Assembly: GCA_039925145.1 (NCBI GenBank)
Contig: JBDSZL010000050.1
Coordinates: forward strand, 1 to 64,000
From: JBDSZL01 sp039925145
Lineage (GTDB): Bacteria > Acidobacteriota > Vicinamibacteria > Vicinamibacterales > SCN-69-37
Length of the DNA: 64,000 nucleotides
Direction of reading: 5' to 3'
Shown here: positions 1 to 8,781 of the stretch, piece after piece
Layout: each line of letters starts with the position of its first letter
Numbering within the stretch: position 1 is the stretch's first letter
The notes under the pieces: model-generated
What the model was told of the DNA's origin: nothing
What the model saw: only the letters and a program-made list of their open reading frames with translations
Database searches by the model: none
Position numbers and translations under genes: made by a program

Positions 1-1
1 C

Positions 2-1774
2 ACGAGCGCGGGCTATAAAACGTTTCGTGACGGCATCGCTGAGTACGTGGCGCTGCTACCCCCCAACTCCCATGGGGAGGCAAATCCCGCCGACAAGGAT
101 CCGATCCCGGCGCCCTTCGACAACACCTACAACGGCGCCGAGCACGATGCGTTCGTGTTGAAAGTGAAGTATCAGCGGAATGATACGTTCTTTGCCGAGA
201 ACCTCGTGGATGGTGCTGACCGCGATCGGTTGAACCAGGCGTGGAACGACCTGTTCGGGTCGTGGCCCTACCACGACGCCTATCTCGGCATGCTCATCGA
301 CCACTACGGCCTGAAGCTGAAGAGCCGCCGCCTCCTGGACCTCGACGACCTCCAGGTGGCCGCGTTGCCGGACGCCGCGAAGCCTTACGTTGTGGCATTG
401 CGGGCCGACTACGATCGGGTGATGCGGGCGCAGACGCTGGCGCAGCCCGGCCATGTCGCCGACGCGCTGGCATTTGCGAGCCGCGCCTGGCGCCGCCCCC
501 TGACGGTGTCCGAAAAGGCGAGCCTGCGTGCGTTCTACGAGAAGCAACGCACGCACAATCATCTGGACCACGCCGCGGCACTGAGAGCGCTCGTGGCTCG
601 CGTACTCGTGGCGCCGGCATTTCTCTACAGGCTCGAGACGGTGGCCGGGCGTGCCGAGAAACGGCTCAACAGCTGGGAGATGGCCAGCCGGCTGAGCTTC
701 TTCCTCTGGTCATCGATTCCAGACGAGGAACTGCGTCGCGCCGCGGCCGCCGGTGAGTTGACCGACTCCGCCCTGCTCGCGCGCCAGGTGAAGCGCATGA
801 CCGCCGACCCCAAGGCCCGTCGTCTGGCCACGGAATTCTTTGGCCAGTGGCTGGGCTTCTATCGCTTCGATCAGTATCGAGGCGTCGATACCGGGCGCTT
901 TCCGGAGTTCACTGACGAAGTGAAGTCAGCGATGTACGACGAAGCGGTGTCGACGTTCGAGTATCTCGTCCGTCAGGAACGGCCGGTCAAGGAGATGCTC
1001 TACGCCGACTACACATTCCTGAACCAGCCGCTCGCCAAGTTCTATGGCATCGATACGGACGTGAAGTCGCCCGACAGGGTCGTCATGGTGGAGGGCGCCA
1101 ACCGGTTCAATCGCGGTGGGGCGTTGCGGCTGGGCTCGGTGCTCACCACGACTTCGGCGCCGCTGCGCACGAGCCCCGTCAAGCGGGGCGACTGGGTGCT
1201 GCGACGGATTCTCGGCACGCCGACGCCGCCTCCACCGGCCAACGCGGGATCGATCCCGGGTGACGACAAGTCGTTCGAGGGCATGACACTGCGGCAGCGT
1301 CTGACTCAGCACAAGCGCAACGCGACGTGCGCGGCGTGCCACCTCCGGATCGACCCGCTCGGCTTTCCACTCGAGAGCTTCGATGCGGTCGGACGGACGC
1401 GCCAGACCTACGCGGACGGCAAGCCGGTCGACGTGCTGGGCGAGTTCGCCGACAAGACCACGATCGAGGGGACGAGCGGCCTGTTGACCTACCTGAAAGG
1501 GCAGGATGCCCAGGTAATGAAGACGCTCTCGAAGAAGATGCTCGGGTATGCGCTCGGCCGCACCGTGCTCGCGTCGGACCAGCCCTTGATCAAGGACATG
1601 GTCACGGCGGGCGGCAGCGCGACGTTTGCCGATCTTGCGATCTGGATCGTCACGAGCCGTCAGTTCCGCGACCGTGCCGGCGAGGACGCCGGAACGGCCG
1701 TCGTCAGTGATTCCCCTTCGCGTTCGCTCGCCGCGCCCACCCGTTTATTGCAGCCGATCACAGGTATCCGATGA
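2..1774 (+). CDS. DUF1592/DUF1588/DUF1585 c-haem domain protein, 5' truncated
   Basis: The reading frame is open to the left edge, so the N-terminus lies outside the window and no start can be assigned. What remains matches the DUF1592 - DUF1588 - DUF1585 module of large Planctomycete/Acidobacteria exported proteins. A CxxCH motif (CAACH, 1328-1342) is followed by the family hallmark DPLGFPLESFDAVGR; CxxCH is the c-type haem attachment signature. The C-terminal ~80 residues, with KKMLGYALGR and a final TSRQFR, look like DUF1585. The stop overlaps the next gene's ATG by 4 nt, which implies translational coupling. These pairs are presumed periplasmic, but their substrate is unknown. Confidence 0.85.
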   Translation, partial: TSAGYKTFRDGIAEYVALLPPNSHGEANPADKDPIPAPFDNTYNGAEHDAFVLKVKYQRNDTFFAENLVDGADRDRLNQAWNDLFGSWPYHDAYLGMLIDHYGLKLKSRRLLDLDDLQVAALPDAAKPYVVALRADYDRVMRAQTLAQPGHVADALAFASRAWRRPLTVSEKASLRAFYEKQRTHNHLDHAAALRALVARVLVAPAFLYRLETVAGRAEKRLNSWEMASRLSFFLWSSIPDEELRRAAAAGELTDSALLARQVKRMTADPKARRLATEFFGQWLGFYRFDQYRGVDTGRFPEFTDEVKSAMYDEAVSTFEYLVRQERPVKEMLYADYTFLNQPLAKFYGIDTDVKSPDRVVMVEGANRFNRGGALRLGSVLTTTSAPLRTSPVKRGDWVLRRILGTPTPPPPANAGSIPGDDKSFEGMTLRQRLTQHKRNATCAACHLRIDPLGFPLESFDAVGRTRQTYADGKPVDVLGEFADKTTIEGTSGLLTYLKGQDAQVMKTLSKKMLGYALGRTVLASDQPLIKDMVTAGGSATFADLAIWIVTSRQFRDRAGEDAGTAVVSDSPSRSLAAPTRLLQPITGIR

Positions 1775-3120
1775 GCATCAGTCGATCGTCCTATCACGCG
1801 TCCCGGCGGCATTTTCTGCGTGGCGTTGGCGTGGCCCTCGCCCTGCCGTGGATGGAGTCGCTGCCCCTGTTCGCGCAGGCGACCAGCTCGGCCGTCAAAG
1901 CCAGTGGGCCGCCGCTGCGGCTGGGCATCGTCTTTTTCTCGAACGGCGTAGAGCCGATTCACTGGTGGGCGAAGGGTAGCGGCGCGACGATGGAACTCGG
2001 GCCGGCCGCGCTGCCGATGATGCCGCACCGCGAGGACATGGTCTTCATTCAGGGGCTGTACAACAAGACCGCGCTCGCGTCGAGCAGCCCGCACCTGGGC
2101 CGCATGAACGTGCTGTCGGGTGCGCCCGTCAGCCTCGATCCGGGGGAGATTCGTGTCGGGACGTCCATGGATCAGGTGATCGCGTCGCAGATCGGTGGAC
2201 GCACGTCGGTGCCCAGCCTGGTTCTCGGCATCGAGCCGAACGAACTGCGCCTCGAGGACGGACTCTCGATGGTGTACGGATCGAGCCTGTCGTGGGTGTC
2301 GCCCACGAAGCCCGCCACGAAGGAGATCTATCCATCGCGGACGTTCGATCGGTTGGTCGGCGACGGCACCGCCCGGAAGCTCGACCGCAGCATCCTCGAC
2401 GAGGTTCGTCAGGACTCGCAGAGCCTCAAACCCAAGATCAGCCGGGGCGACAACGTCAAGCTGGCGGAGTATCTCGAGTCGATCCGCGACATCGAGAAGC
2501 GCATCGACCGCGCGTCGAAGGAAGAGCGCATCGAGGGATGGCGGCCGACGCTGGCGCAGCCCGACATGCCGCGTCCTGCGAACGAACTGCCGCAGAACGT
2601 GCCCGATCACATGAAGCTGATGCTCGATTTGACCGTGCTCGCGTTCCAGATGGACAAGACCCGCATCGCGACCCTGATGCTCAACAACGACCTGTCGCAG
2701 ATGAACTTCAAGTTCCTCGAGGGCGTGCAGGGAGCGCTGCACCTTGACCTCACGCACAACGGCCGAGCGCCCGAGAAGGAGGCGATGTACCTGAAGACGA
2801 ACCAGTACCACATCGCCCAGTTCGCCTACCTCACCAAGCGCATGAAAGAGATTCGGGAAGGCGAGACGACGCTGCTCGACAACTCCATCCTGATGATGGC
2901 CTCGAGCCTCTTCGATGGCGACGCGCACAGCGCCAACCAGCTGCCGATCCTCCTGACCGGCAAAGGCGGGGGATCGCTGAAAACGGGGCGTGTGCTCGAC
3001 TACCTGGATAAAGGCGACGAGAACCGGAAGGCGTGCAGCCTGCACCTCGCACTGATGGATCGCATGGGCGTCAGGCTCGATCGCTTCGGCGATGCGACGA
3101 CCCGGCTCGAAGGCCTGTAA
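1771..3120 (+). CDS. DUF1552 domain protein, Tat-exported
   Basis: This 449-residue protein begins with a twin-arginine signal (SRRHFLRGVGVALALPW, about residues 11-28) and an AQA-type cleavage region. The body is the DUF1552 fold seen next to DUF1592 proteins in Planctomycetes and Acidobacteria, with the family-typical segments GIVFFSNGVEP and NDLSQMNFKFLEGVQG. The ATG overlaps the upstream stop (ATGA), so the two proteins are probably made in fixed ratio. Export through Tat suggests folding in the cytoplasm, possibly with a cofactor. The catalytic role is not known. A GC-rich hairpin follows the stop. Confidence 0.87.
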   Translation: MSISRSSYHASRRHFLRGVGVALALPWMESLPLFAQATSSAVKASGPPLRLGIVFFSNGVEPIHWWAKGSGATMELGPAALPMMPHREDMVFIQGLYNKTALASSSPHLGRMNVLSGAPVSLDPGEIRVGTSMDQVIASQIGGRTSVPSLVLGIEPNELRLEDGLSMVYGSSLSWVSPTKPATKEIYPSRTFDRLVGDGTARKLDRSILDEVRQDSQSLKPKISRGDNVKLAEYLESIRDIEKRIDRASKEERIEGWRPTLAQPDMPRPANELPQNVPDHMKLMLDLTVLAFQMDKTRIATLMLNNDLSQMNFKFLEGVQGALHLDLTHNGRAPEKEAMYLKTNQYHIAQFAYLTKRMKEIREGETTLLDNSILMMASSLFDGDAHSANQLPILLTGKGGGSLKTGRVLDYLDKGDENRKACSLHLALMDRMGVRLDRFGDATTRLEGL

Positions 3121-3146
3121 CGCCGCACGAGCGGACTCGGCGTGCT

Positions 3147-3175
3147 CCGGGCTGGCGTCTGTCGCGCCAGCCCGG
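3147..3175. terminator. Hairpin between convergent genes
   Basis: An 11-bp perfect stem (CCGGGCTGGCG, 7-nt loop, CGCCAGCCCGG) sits in the 66-bp gap between two genes that converge. No T-run follows on either strand, so termination by this hairpin is inferred from position and stability. Confidence 0.5.
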
Positions 3176-3186
3176 ACGGTCTACCG

Positions 3187-3726
3187 TTACCGCTTGGATG
3201 ACGGCGGCACCATGCCTTTTAGGCGGAAGTACGTGACGAGGTTGCCGTAGTGCTCGTTCAGGTGCCCGACGTTGTCGATAATCGCCTCCGCACGTGTCGC
3301 TTTACCCATGTTGAACGGCATGTCGACCGACTCGGCCAGCTTCTTATCGTTCATGGAGTTGATGACGCCGTCGCAGTACGCGAGCGAATCGTTGACGGCC
3401 TTCATGATCTCCGCACGCGTCGTGGCGGTCTTCTCGAAATCGCCTTCGGCATGAGGGCTCTTCTCGCCCTTCGCTGCCGAGCAGAACACGTAGTTGGAGC
3501 CCGCGGTGTGCGCCAGAATCTCGCCGAAGCTCCGAACGGTCGCAATCGGCTTGAAGCCGTAATTGGCCTCGGGCATCTGCTGGGCCGATTCGACGATGTT
3601 GAGCTTGGCGCCTTCCCAGGTCTTGCGGACAGATCCGGTCAGCGGATTGGCCGCCGGCGCCTGGGCCAGGACTCCGACGGAGAGGATGGCTGCGGCGACG
3701 GTCATCGTGACGATTGTTCTCTTCAT
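3187..3726 (-). CDS. DinB-fold secreted protein
   Basis: This 179-residue protein has a Sec signal (about residues 1-22, ending VLAQA) and a four-helix DinB/YfiT-like body. Supporting segments are an early 'FGEILAHTAGSNYVFCSAA' block and a late 'GHLNEHYGNLVTYFRLKGMVPP' block, typical of acidobacterial DinB proteins. The His residues of those blocks are the usual metal-binding positions of the fold (family knowledge). The start is supported by AGGAG 7 nt upstream of the ATG. It is transcribed alone, convergent with the DUF1552 gene. Members have been linked to thiol-dependent transferase chemistry, but the substrate cannot be read here. Confidence 0.8.
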   Translation of the reverse strand: MKRTIVTMTVAAAILSVGVLAQAPAANPLTGSVRKTWEGAKLNIVESAQQMPEANYGFKPIATVRSFGEILAHTAGSNYVFCSAAKGEKSPHAEGDFEKTATTRAEIMKAVNDSLAYCDGVINSMNDKKLAESVDMPFNMGKATRAEAIIDNVGHLNEHYGNLVTYFRLKGMVPPSSKR

Positions 3727-3766
3727 GAGGGCGCTCCTGTGATGTCGAACCTGCTTGCGTGCGGAG

Positions 3767-5437
3767 TTAACGTGCCGGCCGCTTTCCGGTGAGTTGTCCG
3801 AGCAGCTTGACAGCGTACACCGCGGCGCGATTGCGCGCCTCTTCTATGTCCACCCTTCCGCGCACGATTCCGAGTGCCGGAAGGTCTTCCACCGCTGCAT
3901 TGCTCCCATCGGCGGGATGAAGCGCAATCCAGTAGAGGATCTTCATCAAGTCGTCCTTGGGCACCGTGCGCTGGATCTCGGCAAAGACGACCCACGGCAC
4001 GAATGGCTCAATAGGCATCTGGAACACGTCTGGCACCGCGGCGACAAGCAGCAGGTTACGCACACGCTGCAGCGGATCGGTAACCTTTGCGGGACCCCAC
4101 TCCGGCAGGCTGGTCCTGATGGTTTCGAGGTCGTCGAGCACGTCAGGATCGGGGTCCTGCGTCATCGCGGCCACAGGCGTCACCACGCCCGAGTCCGATG
4201 GAAGGCGCGTGAACGTCAGGTCCGCTTCGATGTTCGCGAGGGTGACGGCCTGCCACGCGGCCGGCGTCGCTAATTGCTCGGGCGAAGATGCGGGCGTGGC
4301 TGGAGGTTTGGGGGTCGGGCCTTCTGCCGAGGACCGAGATCCCACGGCGTTCGGCGGTGACACGCCGGCGGTTGGCGCTCCCGGCGCGGCGGGCCCCCCT
4401 CGGCCCACAGGTGACTCCGCGGCCCTACGCTCGCCCGATCCGCGTGCGGCTGTACCGCTCGCGGGCGCCGTCGCTGAATCCGGCCCAGACACGACGGGCG
4501 GCACTGCGTTCGGTTGCGCAGGAGGAGCAGACACGGCGGCCGGAGCGGCCGGGGGCGGATTGGCTGGTGCCTGCGCGTTGACTGGATTCGCAACCGTGCT
4601 CGGCGGCGCGGGCAGCGCCACACGGCCGAGCCCTTCAGCGGCTGCGCCGGTCAAGATCCAGGCGGCCAGCGCGACGGCCAGCCAGCCCTTGCGCGGATTC
4701 GAACGAAATCGCTGCTGGGCATCCCAGCGGAACATGCCTGCACCGGCTATCGATCCGGCGGTGCCGATCGCGAGCAGGGCGATCACGTCGAACGCGGCTT
4801 CGTGCAGGCCGCCGCCGGTGACTGCCGCCTGCAGCGCGCCCACCGCGTAGCGTCCGGGGAAGAAAGCCGAGAGGTGCAGCGCCCAGTCGGGCAGACTCGA
4901 CAGTTGCACGGCGACGCCGCCGATGATGAGCATCGGCAGAAAGATGCACTGCCCAAGCGCCTGCACGGCCGGGACGTTGTCGGCGAGCGTCGCGATCACC
5001 AGGCCCAATCCCATGAACGCGAATGCGACACAGGAGAAGACGATGAACAGCTGCAGGGGATGGTGGGGCAAAGGCATCCCGATGCTCATGGCCAAGCCGA
5101 CCTGGAGAAGCCCGGCCGTGATCAAGATGACGTAACGCGCCAGCAGCGTGCTCCCCACGAGTGTCAGCGTCGGCACCGGTGTCAGTCGGTACCGCCGCCA
5201 CACTCCACGCTCACGTTCGCTCACCATCGTCGTTGGCAGGCCAAAGCACGCGCCGCCAAGGACCGCGATGGTGAGCAGTTCGCCCATGTGCCTGACCAGG
5301 GGCACGCGCTCGTATCGATAGAGCACCCAGAACGCCAGCAGGAAAATCGCGGGGAACAGGTAGCCGTACACGAGCGCCATCGTGTTGCGGAAGTAGAGCC
5401 GCAGATTAATCTGGAGCTGCGACAACAGCGCGTTCAT
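3767..5437 (-). CDS. ABC-2 type permease with long C-terminal extension
   Basis: The first ~235 residues form a six-helix ABC-2 exporter permease. Its membrane segments include ALVYGYLFPAIFLLAFWVLY, a long pair around residues 80-140 and IFLPMLIIGGVAV. Unlike a standard permease, a seventh hydrophobic segment (WLAVALAAWILTGAAA, ~residue 255) is followed by ~125 residues rich in Pro, Ala and Ser. A compact C-terminal domain of ~165 residues then follows, which I do not recognise. An odd number of helices would place it outside the cytoplasm. The gene overlaps its ATPase partner by 4 nt. The exported substrate is unknown. Confidence 0.82.
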   Translation of the reverse strand: MNALLSQLQINLRLYFRNTMALVYGYLFPAIFLLAFWVLYRYERVPLVRHMGELLTIAVLGGACFGLPTTMVSERERGVWRRYRLTPVPTLTLVGSTLLARYVILITAGLLQVGLAMSIGMPLPHHPLQLFIVFSCVAFAFMGLGLVIATLADNVPAVQALGQCIFLPMLIIGGVAVQLSSLPDWALHLSAFFPGRYAVGALQAAVTGGGLHEAAFDVIALLAIGTAGSIAGAGMFRWDAQQRFRSNPRKGWLAVALAAWILTGAAAEGLGRVALPAPPSTVANPVNAQAPANPPPAAPAAVSAPPAQPNAVPPVVSGPDSATAPASGTAARGSGERRAAESPVGRGGPAAPGAPTAGVSPPNAVGSRSSAEGPTPKPPATPASSPEQLATPAAWQAVTLANIEADLTFTRLPSDSGVVTPVAAMTQDPDPDVLDDLETIRTSLPEWGPAKVTDPLQRVRNLLLVAAVPDVFQMPIEPFVPWVVFAEIQRTVPKDDLMKILYWIALHPADGSNAAVEDLPALGIVRGRVDIEEARNRAAVYAVKLLGQLTGKRPAR

Positions 5438-6408
5438 GGCTGCCTGGACACCCCGGTGCTGGTGGCGTGTGGATCTCGTGCGCCCTCGGTCGCGATCCGC
5501 TCCAAGTACACATCTTCGAGGCTGGCTTTCTGCACGTGCAGTTCGGTGATCTCAACGCCTTGTGCCAGCAACCGCTGCATCAGGTCAGCGATCGTCCGGC
5601 TGGCTGCAGGCGTGCGGAACCGCAGAGTCATGTTTTCCTGCGACAGGTCGCTGACATCGGGGAGCCCGTCCATCACCGTTTCATCGAGGCGCGCACTAGT
5701 GGTCAGGTGAACCGTCTGCAGACGCGTCGATCTGGCGATGAGGTCCCGGGGCGCCCCGGTTTCGATGATGCGTCCCTCGGCGATGATCGCGATGCGATCG
5801 CAGAGTTGCTCCGCTTCTTCGAGGTGATGGGTCGTCAGCAGGACCGTATGGCCGTCCTCCTTCATGCGACGGATTTCGGCATGCAGCTCCCGTCGCGATT
5901 GAGCATCGAGTCCGGTGGTGGGCTCGTCCAGAAACACCAGCTCGGGGTCGTTGATGAAGGCGAGCGCCAGTGCCAGGCGCTGTCGTTGCCCACCGGACAA
6001 CGTGTCGAAGGGCGCGTCGGCCTTCTCGGAGAGTGCAAAGCGGTGGAGCAGAGTGTCTGGGGGAAGACTGACGCGGTAGAAACTGGCGAACAGCCCGAGT
6101 GCCTCTCGCGGGGTGATCTTGTCCTGGAGCGCGGTGGTCTGTAGCGCGGCACCAATGTGCTGCTTCACTTCGCGCGGTTCACGCCGCGCATCGATGCCGC
6201 AGATGGAGATCGCGCCCTCGTCAGGCTGACGCAGACCGAGGAGGCATTCCACCGTGGTGGTCTTGCCGGCGCCGTTCGGTCCGAGCAGGCCGAAGATCTC
6301 GCCGTCTTCCACGTCGAAGCTCACGCCTCGAGCGGCTTCTACGAGTCCGTACCGCTTCGAGAGGTCTCGGACGACGACTTTGGCAGGCATGGGAGAATGC
6401 CGCGGCAT
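5434..6408 (-). CDS. ABC transporter ATP-binding protein (ABC-2 exporter partner)
   Basis: This ATPase of the DrrA/CcmA type has 324 residues. Visible motifs are Walker A GPNGAGKTTT, signature LSGGQRQRL, Walker B LVFLDEPTTGLD and the switch His in LLTTHHLEE. After the nucleotide-binding domain (~1-225), ~90 residues correspond to the C-terminal domain of this subfamily (DUF4162-like). It powers the adjacent permease, with which it overlaps by 4 nt. An ATG at 6390 would start the protein at MPAKVVVRDL, closer to the family norm. Neither start has a convincing Shine-Dalgarno sequence, so the N-terminus is uncertain by six residues. Confidence 0.92.
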   Translation of the reverse strand: MPRHSPMPAKVVVRDLSKRYGLVEAARGVSFDVEDGEIFGLLGPNGAGKTTTVECLLGLRQPDEGAISICGIDARREPREVKQHIGAALQTTALQDKITPREALGLFASFYRVSLPPDTLLHRFALSEKADAPFDTLSGGQRQRLALALAFINDPELVFLDEPTTGLDAQSRRELHAEIRRMKEDGHTVLLTTHHLEEAEQLCDRIAIIAEGRIIETGAPRDLIARSTRLQTVHLTTSARLDETVMDGLPDVSDLSQENMTLRFRTPAASRTIADLMQRLLAQGVEITELHVQKASLEDVYLERIATEGARDPHATSTGVSRQP

Positions 6409-6468
6409 GTGCCTGCGGCTACGGCCCTAATTCTAGACGTTAAGATAGGACTTTCCGCAGGGGGAGCG

Positions 6469-8493
6469 ATGAGAGTTCGGAGTTTGGTTGTTGCAGGCGC
6501 GGCGCTGCTGCTGTCGGCGGGCCTCCTGGCACAGGGGCCATTGAGATCCGGCATCGACCCGTCGGCGCTGGATCGCATGGTTCGCCCGCAGGACGACTTC
6601 TACCGGCACGTCAACGGCGGATGGCTTGCGCGGACAGAGATTCCGCCCGACCGCCCGGTCTACGGCACCTTCGTTCAGCTCGCGGACAAAGCAGAAGCAG
6701 ACCTTCGCGCGATCGTCGAAGCTCAGGCCAGCGTGGCTGCCCGGACGCCTGGAACACCGGCGCAGCAGATCGGCGATTTGTACGCGAGTTTCATGGATGA
6801 GCCCGCGCTCAACCGCCTCGGCGGCGAGCCCCTGAAAGCCAGGCTCGCGGAAGTGGACGCAGTCAGAAACGGCACCGACCTGGCGGCACTGCTCGGACGT
6901 CTCGCCATGGCAGGGCTGCCGGGCGCCGTGGGTAACTACGTAGAACCGGACGCAGGCGATCCGACTGCCTACGCGCTCTATCTCTCGCAGGCTGGCACGG
7001 CGCTCCCCGATCGCGATTACTACTTGAAGGACGATCCGCGGCTGGTCGAGATTCGCGGCAAGTATCAGCAATATCTGGAACGAATCTTCACGCTGGCCGG
7101 GCGGCCCGCCGGTGCCGAAGACGCTCGCACCGTGCTGGCCCTCGAGACGGCGCTTGCGAAAGTGCAGTGGTCACAAACCGAAGACCGCGATGCGGTGAAG
7201 ACGTACAACAAGATGGCGGTAGCCACGATCGTGGCCGAGATGCCGGGCTTCGATTGGATGGCGTGGGCCCGCCCGCAGCGCATCGACACGCTCCCGTCGT
7301 GGGTGATCCGTGAGCCGTCGTTCTTCAAGGCCTTTGCCAGCCTGGTGCCGGGTATGCCCCTCGGCACCTGGAAGGCGTGGCTCGCCGCGCAGGTCATCAC
7401 GGCCAACGCACGCTACCTGAGTCAGCCATTCGTCGATGCGCATTTCGAGTTCTTCGGGCGGGCGCTGAACGGCCAGCAGGCGCAACGCGACCGCTGGAAG
7501 CGCGGCGTGCAGCTGGTCAACGGCAACGTCGGCGAGGCGCTCGGTCAGCTCTACGTCGCACAGCACTTTTCTCCGGCCGCGAAGACACGCGTGCAGCAGC
7601 TCATCGCCAGCCTGCTCGAGGCCTATCGGCGATCGATCACGACGCTCGACTGGATGACGCCGGAGACGAGGCAGGCCGCGCTCGCAAAACTGGCGAAGTT
7701 CAGCACCAAGATTGCCTACCCCGATCGGTGGCGCGACTACAGTCGGTTGCGCATCACCAGCGCGGACCTGGTGGGCAACGTCGAGCGGGCGCAGGTATAC
7801 GAATCCGAGTATCAGCTTGCCAAGCTCGGCAGGCCGGTCGATCGAAACGACTGGCTGATGACGCCTCAAACGGTCAACGCCTACTACAACCCGTCGCAGA
7901 ACGAGATCGTGTTTCCCGCGGCGATCCTCCAGCCGCCGTTCTTCGATGCGGGCGCTGACGACGCGGTGAACTATGGGGCGATTGGGGCGGTCATCGGACA
8001 TGAGATCGGACACGGCTTCGACGACCAGGGCCGACGATACGACGGTGACGGACTGCTGCGCGACTGGTGGACCGCCGACGACGAGAGGGAATTCACCCGG
8101 CGGACGAAGTTACTCGTGGATCAATTCGGCGCCTACAGTCCGCTGCAGGGCGTCACCGTCAACGGCGAACTGACGCTCGGGGAGAACATCGGCGACCTGG
8201 GTGGACTCTCGATTGCCTACCAGGCCTGGAAGATCGTGCTCGGCGGTCGGACGGCACCCGACATCGACGGCCTCACCGGAGACCAGCGGTTCTTCATGGG
8301 CTGGGCGCAGGCCTGGCGTGGCAAGGCGCGCGAGGCGTATCTGCAGCGTCAGGTCCTGTCGGACCCGCACGCGTGGAACGAGTTCAGAGTCAACGGTATC
8401 GTCGCCAACGTCGATGGCTTCTATACCGCGTTCGGCGTCAAGCCGGGCGACAAGCTCTACCGGGATCCCGCAATTCGGGTGCGCATCTGGTAG
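6469..8493 (+). CDS. M13 family (neprilysin-like) zinc metallopeptidase
   Basis: This 674-residue M13 peptidase has a Sec signal (about residues 1-22, ending GLLAQ). The zinc site is HEIGH (H511, E512, H515), with the third ligand in GENIGDLGG (E572). The M13-specific substrate motif NAYYNP lies upstream, and the N-terminal lid domain begins 'DDFYRHVNGGWL'. The start is fixed by GGGGAG just before ATG 6469. The frame extends further upstream, but only through sequence antisense to the ABC ATPase. It is probably periplasmic or surface-exposed and cleaves oligopeptides. It is a single gene, divergent from the ABC operon. Confidence 0.95.
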   Translation: MRVRSLVVAGAALLLSAGLLAQGPLRSGIDPSALDRMVRPQDDFYRHVNGGWLARTEIPPDRPVYGTFVQLADKAEADLRAIVEAQASVAARTPGTPAQQIGDLYASFMDEPALNRLGGEPLKARLAEVDAVRNGTDLAALLGRLAMAGLPGAVGNYVEPDAGDPTAYALYLSQAGTALPDRDYYLKDDPRLVEIRGKYQQYLERIFTLAGRPAGAEDARTVLALETALAKVQWSQTEDRDAVKTYNKMAVATIVAEMPGFDWMAWARPQRIDTLPSWVIREPSFFKAFASLVPGMPLGTWKAWLAAQVITANARYLSQPFVDAHFEFFGRALNGQQAQRDRWKRGVQLVNGNVGEALGQLYVAQHFSPAAKTRVQQLIASLLEAYRRSITTLDWMTPETRQAALAKLAKFSTKIAYPDRWRDYSRLRITSADLVGNVERAQVYESEYQLAKLGRPVDRNDWLMTPQTVNAYYNPSQNEIVFPAAILQPPFFDAGADDAVNYGAIGAVIGHEIGHGFDDQGRRYDGDGLLRDWWTADDEREFTRRTKLLVDQFGAYSPLQGVTVNGELTLGENIGDLGGLSIAYQAWKIVLGGRTAPDIDGLTGDQRFFMGWAQAWRGKAREAYLQRQVLSDPHAWNEFRVNGIVANVDGFYTAFGVKPGDKLYRDPAIRVRIW

Positions 8494-8563
8494 CGCTCGG
8501 GTGGACCGATCAATGGCGCCTCCTCGAAGCAGTGGTTCGTACAGCCTCGCGTAGAGATTTCCA

Positions 8564-8769
8564 ATGAAGCTTGGAGTGAACACGTTCAGGACCTGTTCGT
8601 CACCTTGCGACAAATGGAGTATGACGAGTGGCTGACGATTGAGAGCTTCGGCGCGAATCTGGGAGAGTTCAGCTCGGCCGTGTGCATCTGGCGCGACATC
8701 GAGCCCACGCCTGAAGCCATTGCGTTCGACGGTCTCGCGTTTCTCCAGCGCGAGCTCGGATCGCGCTGA
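8564..8769 (+). pseudogene. Remnant of a sugar-phosphate isomerase/epimerase (xylose-isomerase-like TIM barrel)
   Basis: Both ends of one gene survive with the middle deleted. ATG 8564 reads MKLGVNTF, the typical first strand of IolE/tagatose-3-epimerase-like proteins. In another frame, from about 8590 to the TGA at 8767-8769, the sequence reads 'LRQMEYDEWLTIESFG', 'CIWRDIEPTPEAIAFDGL' and 'FLQRELGSR', the conserved C-terminus of the same family. About 200 residues of a normal ~280 are missing, and the junction (~8585-8592) is out of frame. The fragment ends 12 bp from the cstA stop. Its neighbours in sugar metabolism (Gfo/Idh, GMC) are the usual partners of such enzymes. Confidence 0.7.
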
Positions 8770-8781
8770 TCCGTCGGCCGC

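Noticed and set aside
1660..3045. Long open frame (461 codons) antisense to the DUF1552 gene
   Set aside because: It is a mirror frame typical of high-GC DNA: no ribosome site, no recognisable motif, and composition rich in Arg, Leu, His and Val from third-position GC of the sense gene.
6157..6468. In-frame upstream extension of the M13 peptidase
   Set aside because: It runs antisense through the ABC ATPase gene and would hide the signal peptide. GGGGAG marks ATG 6469 as the start.
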